From Siphonodentalium dalli (lineage: Eukaryota; Mollusca; Scaphopoda; Gadilida; Siphonodentaliidae), in assembly GCA_032622095.1 (NCBI GenBank), contig CP136067.1, positions 181,382,556-181,446,555 of the forward strand: DNA of 64,000 nt. Reading direction: 5' to 3'. Positions 23,801 to 38,800 of this stretch are shown here, one piece after another. Every line of letters starts with the position of its first letter. The stretch's first letter is position 1. The notes below the pieces were generated by a model. That model searched no databases and was not told where the DNA came from. It was given only the letters and a program-made list of their open reading frames with translations. The position numbers were made by a program, and so were the translations under genes.

Positions 23801-26800
23801 CTCCAGTCATGGAGGGTTAACACATACCTGGGTGATTTGATCTGATAGATGGTTTATAACACATACCTGGGTGATTTGATCTGATAGGTGGTTTATAACA
23901 CATACCTGGGTGATTTGATCTGATAGGTGGTTTATAACACATACCTGGGTGATTTGATCTGATAGGTGGTTGACAACACATACCTGGGTGATTGGATCTG
24001 ATAGATGGTTGATAACACATACCTGGGTGATTTGATCTGATAGGTGGTTGATAACACATACCTGGGTGATTGGATCTGATAGATGGTTTATAACACATAC
24101 TGGGTGATTTGATCTGATAGGTGGTTGACAACACATACCTGGGTGATTTGATCTGATAGATGGTTTATAACACATACCTGGGTGATTGGATCTGATAGAT
24201 GGTTGACAACACATACCTGGGTGATTGGATCTGATAGATGGTTGATAACACATACCTGGGTGATTGGATCTGATAGATGGTTGATAACACATACCTGGGT
24301 GATTGGATCTGATAGATGGTTGATAACACATACCTGGGTGATTGGATCTGATAGGTGGTTGATAACACATACCTGGGTGATTGGATCTGATAGGTGGTTG
24401 ACAACACATACCTGGGTGATTGGATCTGATAGATGGTTGACAACACATACCTGGGTGATTGGATCTGATAGGTGGTTGATAACACATACCTGGGTGATTG
24501 GATCTGATAGGTGGTTGACAACACATACCTGGGTGATTGGATCTGATAGATGGTTGACAACACATACCTGGGTGATTGGATCTGATAGGTGGTTGATAAC
24601 ACATACCTGGGTGATTGGATCTGATAGATGGTTGATAACACATACCTGGGTGATTGGATCTGATAGGTGGTTGATAACACATACCTGGGTGATTGGATCT
24701 GATAGGTGGTTGATAACACATACCTGGGTGATTGGATCTGATAGATGGTTGATAACACATACCTGGGTGATTGGATCTGATAGATGGTTGACAACACATA
24801 CCTGGGTGATTGGATCTGATAGATGGTTGATAACACATACCTGGGTGATTGGATCTGATAGGTGGTTGATAACACATACCTGGGTGATTGGATCTGATAG
24901 GTGGTTGACAACACATACCTGGGTGATTGGATCTGATAGGTGGTTGATAACACATACCTGGGTGATTGGATCTGATAGATGGTTGACAACACATACCTGG
25001 GTGATTGGATCTGATAGGTGGTTGACAACACATACCTGGGTGATTGGATCTGATAGATGGTTGACAACACATACCTGGGTGATTGGATCTGATAGGTGGT
25101 TGATAACACATACCTGGGTGATTGGATCTGATAGGTGGTTGATAACACATACCTGGGTGATTGGATCTGATAGGTGGTTGACAACACATACCTGGGTGAT
25201 TGGATCTGATAGGTGGTTGATAACACATACCTGGGTGATTGGATCTGATAGATGGTTGATAACACATACCTGGGTGATTAGATCTGATAGATGGTTGATA
25301 ACACATACCTGGGTGATTGGATTAGATAGATGGTTGACAACACATACCTGGGTGATTGGATCTGATAGGTGGTTGATAACACATACCTGGGTGATTGGAT
25401 CTGATAGGTGGTTGATAACACATACCTGGGTGATTGGATCTGATAGGTGGTTGACAACACATACCTGGGTGATTGGATCTGTTAGATGGTTGACAACACA
25501 TACCTGGGTGATTGGATCTGATAGATGGTTGATAACACATACCTGGGTGATTGGATCTGATAGATGGTTGATAACACATACCTGGGTGATTGGATCTGAT
25601 AGGTGGTTGATAACACATACCTGGGTGATTGGATCTGATAGATGGTTGATAACACATACCTGGGTGATTGGATCTGATAGGTGGTTGATAACACATACCT
25701 GGGTGATTGGATCTGATAGGTGGTTGATAACACATACCTGGGTGATTGGATCTGATAGATGGTTGATAACACATACCTGGGTGATTGGATCTGATAGATG
25801 GTTGACAACACATACCTGGGTGATTGGATCTGATAGATGGTTGACAACACATACCTGGGTGATTGGATCTGATAGATGGTTGATAACACATACCTGGGTG
25901 ATTAGATCTGATAGATGGTTGATAACACATACCTGGGTGATTGGATTAGATAGATGGTTGACAACACATACCTGGGTGATTGGATCTGATAGGTGGTTGA
26001 TAACACATACCTGGGTGATTGGATCTGATAGGTGGTTGATAACACATACCTGGGTGATTGGATCTGATAGGTGGTTGACAACACATACCTGGGTGATTGG
26101 ATCTGTTAGATGGTTGACAACACATACCTGGGTGATTGGATCTGATAGATGGTTGATAACACATACCTGGGTGATTGGATCTGATAGATGGTTGATAACA
26201 CATACCTGGGTGATTGGATCTGATAGGTGGTTGATAACACATACCTGGGTGATTGGATCTGATAGGTGGTTGATAACACATACCTGGGTGATTGGATCTG
26301 ATAGATGGTTGATAACACATACCTGGGTGATTGGATCTGATAGATGGTTGACAACACATACCTGGGTGATTGGATCTGATAGATGGTTGATAACACATAC
26401 CTGGGTGATTGGATCTGATAGATGGTTGATTGTTCCATCAGGGCTGAAACCAATTTTGTAGCCTTCACAAGAGAATGTACCAGGTGAAACTGCCTTAAAA
26501 CCTGAAATTCATAATATGAGGATGCTCAAAAGCCCTTCGTTATGAAATCCTCACGAATCTGCCAAATTAGAACATACGGCGTCAGGGTGCTTCTAAAATG
26601 TACCTGGCATTTTGGCGTGAAAGAACTTATTTGTACATGTATATTTAGAATCTACAGGTTCCATTTCATAAGATCCTTTGGGAACTTGCCAATTTTTCAA
26701 GTATAGTAATGCCCTAAATAATCGACTCCTTAACCACAGCAGAATTATGAGCAATTTTTCAGGATTTAGTCGGAAATATGGCTTTCCTGTGAATGGCAAC

Positions 26801-29800
26801 AAGCCATATTTCCGACTAAATCCTGAAAAATTACCCATAATTCTGCTGTGGTTAAGGAGTCGATTATTTAGGGCATTACTGTATAAAGGCCATTTATCAG
26901 GAAAAATGAGTTCAAAAATGTCACAATAGGTTTCCCACCAGACCTGTTAAGTTTTGAAAATGTCAATCCGTGAGATTTTTGCGGGAGGTATGCCCAAATA
27001 TGTTCATGTTCCAAAAATAATTTTTATGATGAAGATTGCATAGTTTTTATGAGTTTCTATTTTATAAATATATAGACCTAAATAAAATGGCAATGAATGT
27101 CCTGTTGGTAATTGTAATAGAGCTGCTCTGTGTGGGAGATACCACCATTTATTAAAAAGAAAGAAGCAGATCACACTTTGTAAAAATACTCAGAATTCCA
27201 CCGGAAACAGCCAGATATGCGCGAAACCGAAAGTACAACATCGTAATAAACGACAAAATTGACTCGTCTTACGGTTTAACCCACAAATGAAATGCACACA
27301 TTCCACCATTTATTAACAAATTTTAAGAAGCAGAAACTTTGTTTAAAGTTAGTCAAAACGAATCCGAGTTACACAGGTTATAACCGGACATGTATGCGTG
27401 AAACCGAAAGTACAAAATGACCCGTCTTAAAAGTTTTACCCGCAAAATAAAAGACACATTCCGTTCTCAATGCATACCACTATCAGTGAACTTAAATCAT
27501 AAAGTATCCATTACTTATGTTCATCAATGAGGCCTCACAATACAGCTGCACACTTGTGATTAAACGTATTGTTTTATTTCGTTTGCAATGCATGCCACTA
27601 ATCCGTTACTAAGAAATGTTCATCAATGCGGCCTAACAATACAGAACTTTGCACACTTGTGATTATACGTATTGTTTACTAAAACAACACCCTCCATACG
27701 TGTGGCTTCACCAGAGTGTGAAAATCAATTAATATCAGTCACAGTTCACCACAACTTGAGTCTTCAATCAAAAGTTACCGACGATACATTCTGTGAATGT
27801 TAATGTGTGGGTATTTACGGTACCGGAAATAAGGAAGTCACTGTCATTTGGGGAATTCCCGCAAATGCACGAATTTAAAAAATAAAAAAAACTTCGTTTT
27901 GGGATTTTCAATGTGGGGTTTTGACGAATCCGTGATAAATTGGGGGTTATCCGTGTTTGCGGAATTGCCATGGAAATCCGTGAGTCTCACGGACAATCCG
28001 TGGAACTTAACAGCTCTGTTTCCCACACAATTTTATCGTTAATTCTAAAATGTTGAATGTCCTATTTTTGAAAAGGTTCCTTCCAGGATAATTCTGATTT
28101 TATTGTTTTATCGTTTTGTCCTTATTCTGATTGGCAAAGACTAATCGAACACTACTTAATAATTTTTTCTTCTAATTTTTACTTCTAAAATGTTGTATAA
28201 ATCAAGTTTTTCTCATCAACCAGATGAGATATCAATTTACGGTATTTGGTAGATACCAATGATATTTACAGAGATATATAGTTTTTAGTGTCTCTTGTGT
28301 GTAAAATTAGATTTTTGGAGGATACACCTTTTTAGAAGCCCATCAACGATAGGGCACAATGAGAGCATGCAGATGGCGAAAAAGCCACGTGATTTGCAGA
28401 AGACGCAGTTGCCAGATTAAATACATGCTCTAAGTTTGTTTGCATTGCCTGCGAATATTGAGGCTAGCAAGCGATTGGTGCATTGATTTCATTGATGTAA
28501 AAGACGAAACTATAAGAAGGAGCACTCAATAAAGATATGATTCAACTGTTCAAATAAGGTCATCAAGCCTGCAAATAGCGTGCTGTCATTTGCAGAATGA
28601 GGTCCCCAGAGGGTGAATTTAGTGATGCTATTCCACGCAGCGGGCTAGTATCACCAAATTCACCCTCTGGAGACCTCATTCTGCTTAGGCCTCATCTTCT
28701 GGGAAGTATCTACAGTATCAAATTAATATTGTTTTTAGTTTTCCCTTCTGGGAAGTTTCTATATCCCCTAATTTGCAGCAGATAAAATACATAATCGAGG
28801 TGCCCAATGGGTGAACATCACCAACTTCAACTGGGGAACTTCAATCTGATCCTAGGTCTACCATAGCAGTTGAGGGCCTAAGCAGAATGAGGTTCCCAGA
28901 GGGTGAATTTGGTGATAATAACCCGCTATGCGGGATAGTGTCACTAAATTCACCCTCATGGGACCTCATTCTGCAAATGACAGACACGCTATTTGCAGGC
29001 TTGATGGTCAATGTTATTTGCATTCTAATCAAACATGTTAGGACTGTTATAGCAGAGATATAAAATAGTACCTTGCAGACTCGGAATGACAGCTTCCAGT
29101 TGTTGAAGAGATTTTTGCACCCTGTTTGCTAGTGGATGGGACCCAAGAGCTTCTAACGCTAACATTGTAAAGTTCCTCTGCTCCACCCATGAGTTCAAGG
29201 CTATCTGGTAGTTCTTTGCTACAAAAAATAGAAAACAAGTTAATTCAGTTTCAAATTTTATTCTACACCTGTTGATGCGAGGCACGTGTATTCAACATTA
29301 TCCCTGCTATCAAATACATATTGTTGTATACCACAAGTGGAATACAAGCCAGAACTACCTCGTGTTGATGTTGTTGTCAAGACCAAATAACGTCAATGAT
29401 CCGTTCTGAGAAATTACCAGATAATTAGCAGTTTTTCATGCGACTTAAATCACAATAAAGTAGTTATAGTATAAATTTTGGTCACAGTCTTGGATTAAAC
29501 TGATCTGACACAAGGATGTGAAATAAATACAGAACACAACTTGCACCATAATCTGTAACATTTTATTGAACTTGTTGCGGATGGCGCATGTCACAATTCA
29601 CCCAAACTGCACTTTTGTGAAATATATCCTTGTTTCATCCACAACTCATTCGATAAAGGATTCTCATTTCAGATGAGTGTTGTGCTCTGTCTATATATAT
29701 TATCGAGTCCTAAATGTCTTGTTTTCTGAGGTCACAAATTTATGTGAGAAGTTTTGTGCCATTGATTTTTTTTAAATATTTCTGGTCTCTATGACAATTT

Positions 29801-32800
29801 TTTCTTTGTCAGAAATGAACAGTCAATGCTCCCTATAGTAATGCTCTAAATAATCGACTCCTTAACCACAGCAGAATTATGAGTAATTTTTCAGGATTTA
29901 GTCGGAAATATGGCTTGTTGCCATTCATCGGAAAGCTCTCACTGAGAGCTTTCCGATGAATGGCAACAAGCCATATTTCTGACGAAATCCTGAAAAATTA
30001 CCCATAATTCTGCTGTGGTTAAGGAGTCGATTATTTAGGGCATTACTGTATACATATAGAACAAAGAGACCATGGTCTTAAGCAGGTTCCTGTTCGGCCT
30101 TGACCCGAATGTCTGAAATAAAATATACATTATTGGCAAGCTTTAAGAAAGGGAATACACTTGGGATAACCCATTATCTTGGTCGGTAGAATGAACAACA
30201 TAATTTGATTTTAATAATACGAACACATTATCTTGGTTGGTACAGTGAAAAATATATTTAAATTTAATGATATTATGAACAAATTATCTTGTTGGTACAA
30301 TGAAAAACATATTTTGATTGTAATAATATGAACACATTTTGTCTAAACGGGACCAGGTCCAAGCCTTCTCTTTTAACATTCACCAACTAGTTAGTGAAAT
30401 CCAGTTGCCTTTTCAATCAGTTGCCAGTTAAATTTTGTTATCCTGGTCTATTGTTATTCACAACCATTCAGCATCATTCAAACCCTCCTTGTTCTGTATG
30501 GGACTATCCCTAAAATGTTTAAAGGGATGGGTGGCCTTCGTTGTAGGTTATAATTTAGAAATAACATTATCAAATTATGATAATTTCCTCAAGAATATAC
30601 TAATAGTATAGCATGAAATTTAGATTCGCTCGCTTTACGTCAGTTGTAAAACTCCTCATTTGGTGCGCTTACAACTTACAACCAGGGAGCAAATTACTTT
30701 TGAAATTTTGATAAGCAAATAACCTCACAATGACATAATTAGATAGTATTGTTCTAAAATCATATAAAATTCACACCAAATTGCATAGCTATTATCCAAA
30801 TTTGGGTAGCATATTTTCTACTTGCTTACAACTCACAATACGACACATCATAATATTTCTTATTTGGTATGTATTTGTCGTAAAAGATCTGACGACACAG
30901 ATGAAATGTTGCAAGAACTACATTGGCTACCTGTGACAGATAGGATTATTTATAAACTTGTTACATATGCATATCAAGCAACCCATGACCCAAAATCTCT
31001 TCCAGCATACTTCAGTGATATCCTTGTTCCGTATGTCCAACACCGACCACTTCGTTCAGAGGACAAACTTCTTTTGACACCATCTGGTGCTAATTTGATC
31101 ACGGTTGGCTACCGATCTTTCAAAGTAACATGCGCAAATGCATGGAATCCTCTGCCATTGAACATAAAAGAGTCACCATCTCTTGACGACTTTAAAAAGT
31201 CATTGAAAACTTACTTGTTTGCGCGGCGTTTCAGAAAGTGACTTTGATATTGTGTATATTTATATTTCTTGTTTATGTTTATGTCAAGCGCTTAGGCCCC
31301 GCTTATTGGGGATAAGCACTATACAAATATTATTATTATTATTATTATATATAGGTTAGGAGAAAATACTAACTGGATTGAAAAATATTCATCTCTTTGC
31401 GAAAACAATTATATTATGAACACATTTTCTGTCTGATCATTTGCCAATCATGAAGTAACAAGGAAAAGCTTCATTTTGAACTGACAGCGGGTAAAATGGG
31501 TCGATTAAAATAAAATTTGGTGTGATTTGAATGCGATTATTGATGGCGCCAATAATTTTATCTATGCATTCCAAACCGCAACGGAACATTTCAATTGGAC
31601 GATATGATAATTCCGAGTGTTTGTCTATAAACAATCGTAACGTAACCTTTTTATGTTTGTTTATATAATCAAGGGTACAAACATGACAATAACATGCAAT
31701 CTACGCGATATTTATGATTTGTATAAGAACAATATCTGTCTACCGTCTCAATCTGATTTGATGGTACCCATATCATCACGTTCCAACAACAACATTTTTT
31801 TGAAATGCCGCTTCAGTTTTGAGAATCTATTAAATGCCCAAAAATAATGCTAACCACAGTCAACTGTAGTATAAAATTGTCCAAAATGAATTATTTATCA
31901 ACATTTTGTTCAACGAAATTTGGCCTGTTTGTGAAATATCAACACCCAAAGCCACTTGAATTTATAGTGATCCATCTTCGTCTGCAATTAGGTTAGAGAC
32001 CGCCAGCTTGACAAATATTTGCCAGGCTGCCAAAAATTACATATCTCCGGGAAATAACAAATTTCAAAAATCGATATCTGATCACTCTGAGCTTTGATGG
32101 GTGGGTTCCTTGACTCGAATCAAATATTTGATTACCCCCGAAGCCAAAGAAAATAGTAATTTGGGAGCGTTAATTTGGATTATGCATCTTTAATATAAAC
32201 AAGAGTTATTTCTTAAATACTGAAGGTGGTAATCGACAACTTAGGTGTGATTTGATAGTACAGTATTGCTCTAATTAATCGACTCCATAACCACAGCAAA
32301 ATTATGGGTAAGTTTTCAGGATTTAGTCAGAAATATGGCTTGTTGCCATTCATCGGAAAGCTCTCGGCGAGAGCTTTCTGATGAATGGCAACAAGCCATA
32401 TTTCCGACTAAATCCTGAAAAGTTACCCATAATTCTGCTGTGGTTAAGAAGTCGATTAATTAGAGCATTACTGTATATACAATAAAGCCAAAACCTTACG
32501 CATTTCATGAAGTATTGGCCAGAATTTGTTGTTTGCGTAATTTATTTGGTCGTCCAGTCGGTCAATTCCCCAGGTATGCTCTGGTAATTTGAGGAGAAAG
32601 ACACTTGAGTTATATATCCGTGGATCAGATAGCTTACACTCTCCTGAAATGATAAAGTATTGTGATTTATTATCATAGGCATGTTAAAACCCTTTGATGA
32701 CGGGAGCTGTGCTGGTGCAGCATTAAAGATCCTGTGCCAGTGCATTCTAACTGAAAGCACTGGCTTACAATGTCAAGATAAATATTGTCAGGCCAATTCA

Positions 32801-35800
32801 ATCTCTTATATATAATCGTCAAATTCTAAGTCGACAAGGACAACAACTCCAGCAAAAATGATTTAAATCTAAGCTGTTCTCCTACTTTTAATTTATTGGA
32901 TATACAGTTCAATGCAGTCCTAGGAAAGATGAATCACAATTATGATAAAAAATTATTGGACATAAACCGTATGATCGAAACATGGAAACATAGTCTATTA
33001 ACCCCAATCGGAAGAATAACAGTGATCAAATCTCTTATACTGCCTAAATTGACCCTATCATTACCAGATCATGAAAACGCATTAATTAAACAACTAGAAT
33101 CACTCTTTTACAAATTTCATTGGAACAGAATAAAAAGAAAGCTCATATGTCAAGATTGTCAACATGGCAGTTTGTAAATGGTAGATATAAGAAACTTTAT
33201 AATGTCAATGAAATTAACTTGGGTTAGACGATTTGTATCAATGAACTTGAGCTACATGTAGTTCAGTGAGAAGAACGAGTCAAAGGGGAATATATGAACC
33301 TGTGTCTTATGGAATAATCCAAACATAAAGTCATGACAAACTAATCAACCTTGCTACATGAAGAAGACATGGTATATTTTTGTTCAATGACTTGAAACAT
33401 ACAAATGGTCAATTTCACACACCCGAAAGTCTTTACACGTCTTTTAATGTATCCACTGACTTCATCACTTTGAACGCAATTCGCAGACAAATTAATTCAT
33501 TAGCCAAAAAAAATACAAAAACCTTAACTCGTTGCAGTAATCCCATACAACCCAGCAATATGGTTCATCTGTTCGAAATTCAAAGGGTGGGCAAGACTTC
33601 TGAACAATTTTGAATGCTATGAAATTTTCCCCCAAGCCCCAAAGCAAATGGAAAATTGAACTTGGGGAGCCAGAAATAGACTGGACAACTTTTAACTGCC
33701 TAACTTTCTCCACAACGCCTGATACAAAGCTTCAGTGGTTACAGTTTAGGATTAATTCCAGGATATTATCAACTACGGTAATAGATTTCTTAAAATAATA
33801 AAAGTAAGACCTGATGACCAGTGTAATCGATGCAGATATAATAATGAGAACATCTCACATATATTCTGGGACTGCACATGTATACAGCGATTCCTATGGA
33901 GCTTAATGGATGGTCAACCACAAATCACATTAATCTCAAAACTTCGAAACAAATAATTATTCTAGGTTCTCGATCAATGGAAGGAAATTATACCACCAAT
34001 TTGTTTTGGCTGCTTGTCAAACAATACCTATATCGAACCAAATTCAGCCCAGACATGCTGTCAATCAATACTTTTATAGCAGCCCTCCAATACAGGTATC
34101 AATGTGACAAATTCCATGCTCGTTGTAATATGAAGATGGCAGAATTTGAGAAATACTGGTTCCTAATATAAAGTGCTATAAATAAACAAAAGGCATACAT
34201 TTCTTGTTATATAATCATCAGAATCACGCATTTCCTTTAAGAATTATGTTTCCGTTCTACATCTTCCTCTCTTCAATTATAGTAATTATAGTCACCCTGC
34301 AGTTGAGTGTCGTGATAAACCAAAAGAAAAAAGAAAATGACATGTATAACATGACTTAAAACTTCAAATCATTCTCTGTTGTATATCATGATTTCAATTA
34401 CAATATAAATGATTACCTGATCATCTGTTTAGACCCATTTGATGGCCGTTGATGTAAGTAAGAGTGCAAACGTGAGTGTGTGAAGGAGTGTATGCTTGAA
34501 TGTATGTATCAGATGGATGTTATCTATTGTATCCAGCTTGTATAACCATTCATTCTGTATGTAAAATCATCTGTCTGTTTCAATAGAAAAAAAATGGACG
34601 GCTGGATCCAAATTTGAACATGACCTTTTATTTTCATGTGGCTAATCTACATACAAAATTTGAAAATAATCAGATAACTAAAACTAAAGTTATCATCGAT
34701 GCACGGGTACACGGGTGGATACCGCTGATTTCTATAGTCCCTCACAATTTTTTTTTCGGGCGACAAAATACTCACTGCACACATGACTATATTCAAAATT
34801 CATTCTTCAGAAGAAACTACTTTGTATTTAACATATGCAAATATTAAGTACATGTACATCAACAGGTACATGTATAACCCTATTTATCCACCGCTCACTA
34901 CCATTATTACCTACATAAAGCCTGCCTAATAAACATTACGTTTATTACGTCAATATAGCTTTATTACGTCAATATAGCTTAATTAGGTTAGTACTACTTT
35001 CATGACGTAATTGCATATGCATATAAACCATTAGTACAAGACCAGCTTAGAATAACTATAAAAAAAAACAACGAACTATTTCTCTCTAAGCTCTCCGGTT
35101 TGTGCACATCATGCACGCTAATTAGTTTGTGCACAACATGGATGCTAATTAGATTGCTTGACCTAATAAATGTAAGGGCATCATTGAATTAACGAATGTA
35201 AATATGAGGAAAATGAGAGATTTACTTTACAAAAGGGAAGTTGTATGCAATGGATAAATAAAATAGGTAGCTAATGTTGTCGCTTAAACTGTTTGTGTCC
35301 GCTCAGGGGGCTTGGCATACTTTGGACTCGGCAGAGCCTCGTCCAATAGATGCTCAAATCCCCCTCACGGACATAAACAGTTTAAGCAACGACACTAGTT
35401 ACATATTCTATATATAAACCCTGAGAAAAGGTGGGAAATTTGAATACTACCTACCAGATGAAAACCCTTTACCCAACAGAAGGGCCCTGTGCCAATGCAT
35501 TCTCTTATATATGCGAGTCGACCATAGGTCGCCTCGCATATATAAGAGAATGCATTGGCTTAACACATTAAAAATTATAAAATTGTTAAAAAATGTAAGA
35601 AAAAATGGTAAAAAGTGTTTTAGGCCAATGCATTCTCTTATATATGCGAGGTGACCTATGGTCGACTCGCATATATAAGAGAATGCATTGGCTTAACACA
35701 TTAAAAATTATAAAATTGTTAAAGAATGTAAGAAAAAATGGTAAAAAGTGTTAAAAAATATATTTTTTAGGCCAATGCATTCTCTTATATATGCGAGGCG

Positions 35801-38800
35801 ACCTATGGTCGACTCGCATATATAAGAGAATGCATTGGCACAGGGCATAACTGTGTAGCTTTATTTGGGCGTCTTTGGCCGTTTTGTTGGGTAATACTAC
35901 CTACCAGATATAATACAAGCAGACCTCTCTCTCATGAAAACCCTCAGAGCTGCCACCTTCCAAGGATCTGAGGCAGTTCCTTGTATCCACGTGTCACCAA
36001 GTTCCTTCTCAACCACTGGTAATTTAGACTTTATCTTTATCGCCTCCGCTACGAAGTCCTCATATGTGGACGATTGAACGTATGCTTCAGGAAACTGTCC
36101 ACGGGCAATCTCAAAATATCTCAACACTTCCTGAAATATTAACCCATTCTATACTAAATACTCATTGACGAGTAGTTCCCTTAGGAAATATTCAGATAAT
36201 AAGTTCAACAGACCCTACAATAAATAGGACTCCTTCCACAATAGTAATATCTGACAACTTGCTTATTATTCCTGAAAACCCCTCCAGATAAATAGTAGAC
36301 CATTCCAATGTATTTTGTTATAACTGAGTGAGAGAATCCATTTAGTTTAGAAAGGGTTCGTAACCCAGAATTAAATAGATTTTCACATTCCACAGATTTT
36401 AATGATAACTCATCATTCAGTGGTCGCTGTCGTTGTCGCCATGTTAAATTCTTGTCACCATCTCCATGTGACATTTATGATTGCATTGATGTACATGGTG
36501 CACAGTACATACTACAAATTCTAGTCTCCAAATCTTTAGGACAATTAACCCTTTCAGTGCCAGGTCCGATTTTTGTATCAACCCATATACCCTGTGCCAA
36601 TGCATTCTCTTATATATGCGAGTCGACCATAGGTCGCCACGCATATATAAGAGAATGCATTGGCCTAACAATTTTTTATCATTTGTTATTATTTTTTACA
36701 ATTTTAATAATTTTTTCTTATATTCTTTAACAGACTTATTTTGTAGGTTTAGTGCCAGGGAATCTTACGTTTTTCAAGGGCATCAAATTTATTACTATGA
36801 ATACTTGGTGATAGTTTTGAGTTATAACATGCTCCTAAGGTTTTATCCAGTTTGTTTTTAAATTCGCAATAGCATGCTTAAGCATACCCAAAAAAAAATT
36901 CAACCCGAAAAAAAAAAGCAAAAAAAAAATGTTTTTTTTTTAATTTTGAGATCAGCCCATGAAAGGGTTAAATAATAAAAACTAAATAATACAGGTTTGG
37001 AATTTTGAATTAAAGTATTTTTTCCGCGCTAGTTGTAAGGACATTTTTAATAAATCCTTGAAGATCCTTACAGAGAAATTGTAGGTTTTTAACTTTTTAT
37101 CAAATTCATCAGTTAAATGTACCTTGGTTTTTGGGTGTCTTACCAAATATCTAGAGAGAAATGAAGAAGAATACTGCCACAGATGTTTTCATCAAACCTT
37201 TAATATATGGTGCTACAAATTTTGAGGAAACATCATCATAACACCCGGTCATTAAATTCAATTCACTACAGCATTCTACTGCTGTATCCAAAAAATCTAA
37301 ATTGCAAGTGCTGATGGAAACAATATACAGTAATGCCCTAAATAATCAACTCCTTAAGCAGAGCAGAAATATGGGTAATTTTTCAGGATTTAGTCGGAAA
37401 TATGGCTTGTTGCGATTCATCGGAAAGCTCTCGGAGAGACAATGCTCTCGGTGAGAGCTTTCCGATGAATGGCAACAAGCCATATTTCGACTAAATCCTG
37501 AAAAATTACCCATAATTCTCCTGTGGTTAAGGAGTCGATTATTTAGGGAATTACTGTAGCTCATCAGAAACTCATGAGTTTGTTTTTAGTGCACTAACCT
37601 CAGTTATCAAGTGCTATGTATACATACCAAGTAATTCACAGGTCCACCAGTGTTATCTGTTCTGAATGCCCAGCATAGAGCGTGGTCGAGGTCAGGGTGA
37701 GTTACGCAGTCATTCCGGCTCATTCCAAGTGGATTGCTCGGTAATTTCCCTGGGTTGTTAGGGTAACCACCTGAAGACAGGGTAATCATTTACCTTACTC
37801 ATATTTAAATTCGCGCAGTACTATTTTTCGCTCAGTTTTGAATTCGCACACTTTGAATTCAAAACTGACAGACATATTTTCGTAAATATCTTGTATCTGA
37901 TGAGTTTCAGTTCTTTATTATCCCTAATGGTATACATGTGTATATATAAAGTCGCAATTAAATGTCAAGTTTGGTTGCTTTTATGAGGCAGGTCCCAGGG
38001 CAGTCTTATTAGTGACCTTGACTTTAGTTCCGGGGGCGGAGGTAAACCGGAAGTAAGAGCCGTAGTTCAGTTTCATCCGCCATTTAATAGAGAGTCAGAA
38101 ATAATTTTTCTTTGTCTTTTTCTTGTTGTTCGTTAATTTTCACGTACGTACTTATAACTTCACATTATTGTTAACGCATGTTGAGTTATGGCGACCCGAA
38201 TTTTGATCGTGGGCCATTCCTTTATCGCTCGATTCGGCTCGCATTTATACAATCGGAATTTGTTGTTGATTCGACGAGAGTGGCCGCCGATGGTGAATTT
38301 TGCCCCGTACTTGCGAGTGTCGGATTTGAATGTGGACATTCGTTTCGTGGGTCAGGGAGGTGCGGATGTTCGAAAAACTCAAGTACTAGCATCTGATGCT
38401 ATTGACGTATTTCAGCCCAGTTGTGTTGTGGTGCAGGGCGTGATTTGTGGGTTTCGGCTTCGAAACCCACAATATCGGTGGCGTAGTTGTGCCCACACCC
38501 TTATCATGTTTTTATGTATATATATCATTTGTTGTTTATTTTTATGTTTTTGGATAAATTAATTACTTTGTTTTTTTAGTTTCCGGTTCTTGCCTTGGTC
38601 AGGTTTAATTTCTTTGGTCTTTTTTCTTATCTGTTTTTGCTTTGTCAGCTTGGCGTAGTTGTGCCCACACCCTTATCATGTTTTTATGTATATATATCAT
38701 TTGTTGTTTATTTTTATTATTGTGGGAAATTAAAGTTGACCATTGCGACAATCTTTATCCTAATTTCTCATAGGTTCCTTGAGGCTTGCTGCCTAAAAGA

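Noticed and set aside
23807-25306. Minus-strand ORF of 499 codons (MCYQPSIRSNHPG repeats)
   Set aside because: Same array in a frame different from exon 10. Only the INHLSDPITQVCV frame connects to the gene.
23819-26430. CRISPR-like array
   Set aside because: The 39-bp units are contiguous with no unique spacers, and the genome is eukaryotic. The same applies to the 42-bp and 58-bp arrays.
24182-26461. Long plus-strand ORF of 759 codons (13-residue repeat VIGSDRWLITHTW)
   Set aside because: It is the antisense shadow of the 39-bp minisatellite. Any 39-bp repeat without a stop yields such an ORF in several frames; no start context or non-repeat coding sequence is present.
30822-31241. Host gene exon on the plus strand
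   Set aside because: The protein is the C-terminal end of a CR1/L2-type LINE, followed by the LINE's ATT-repeat tail.
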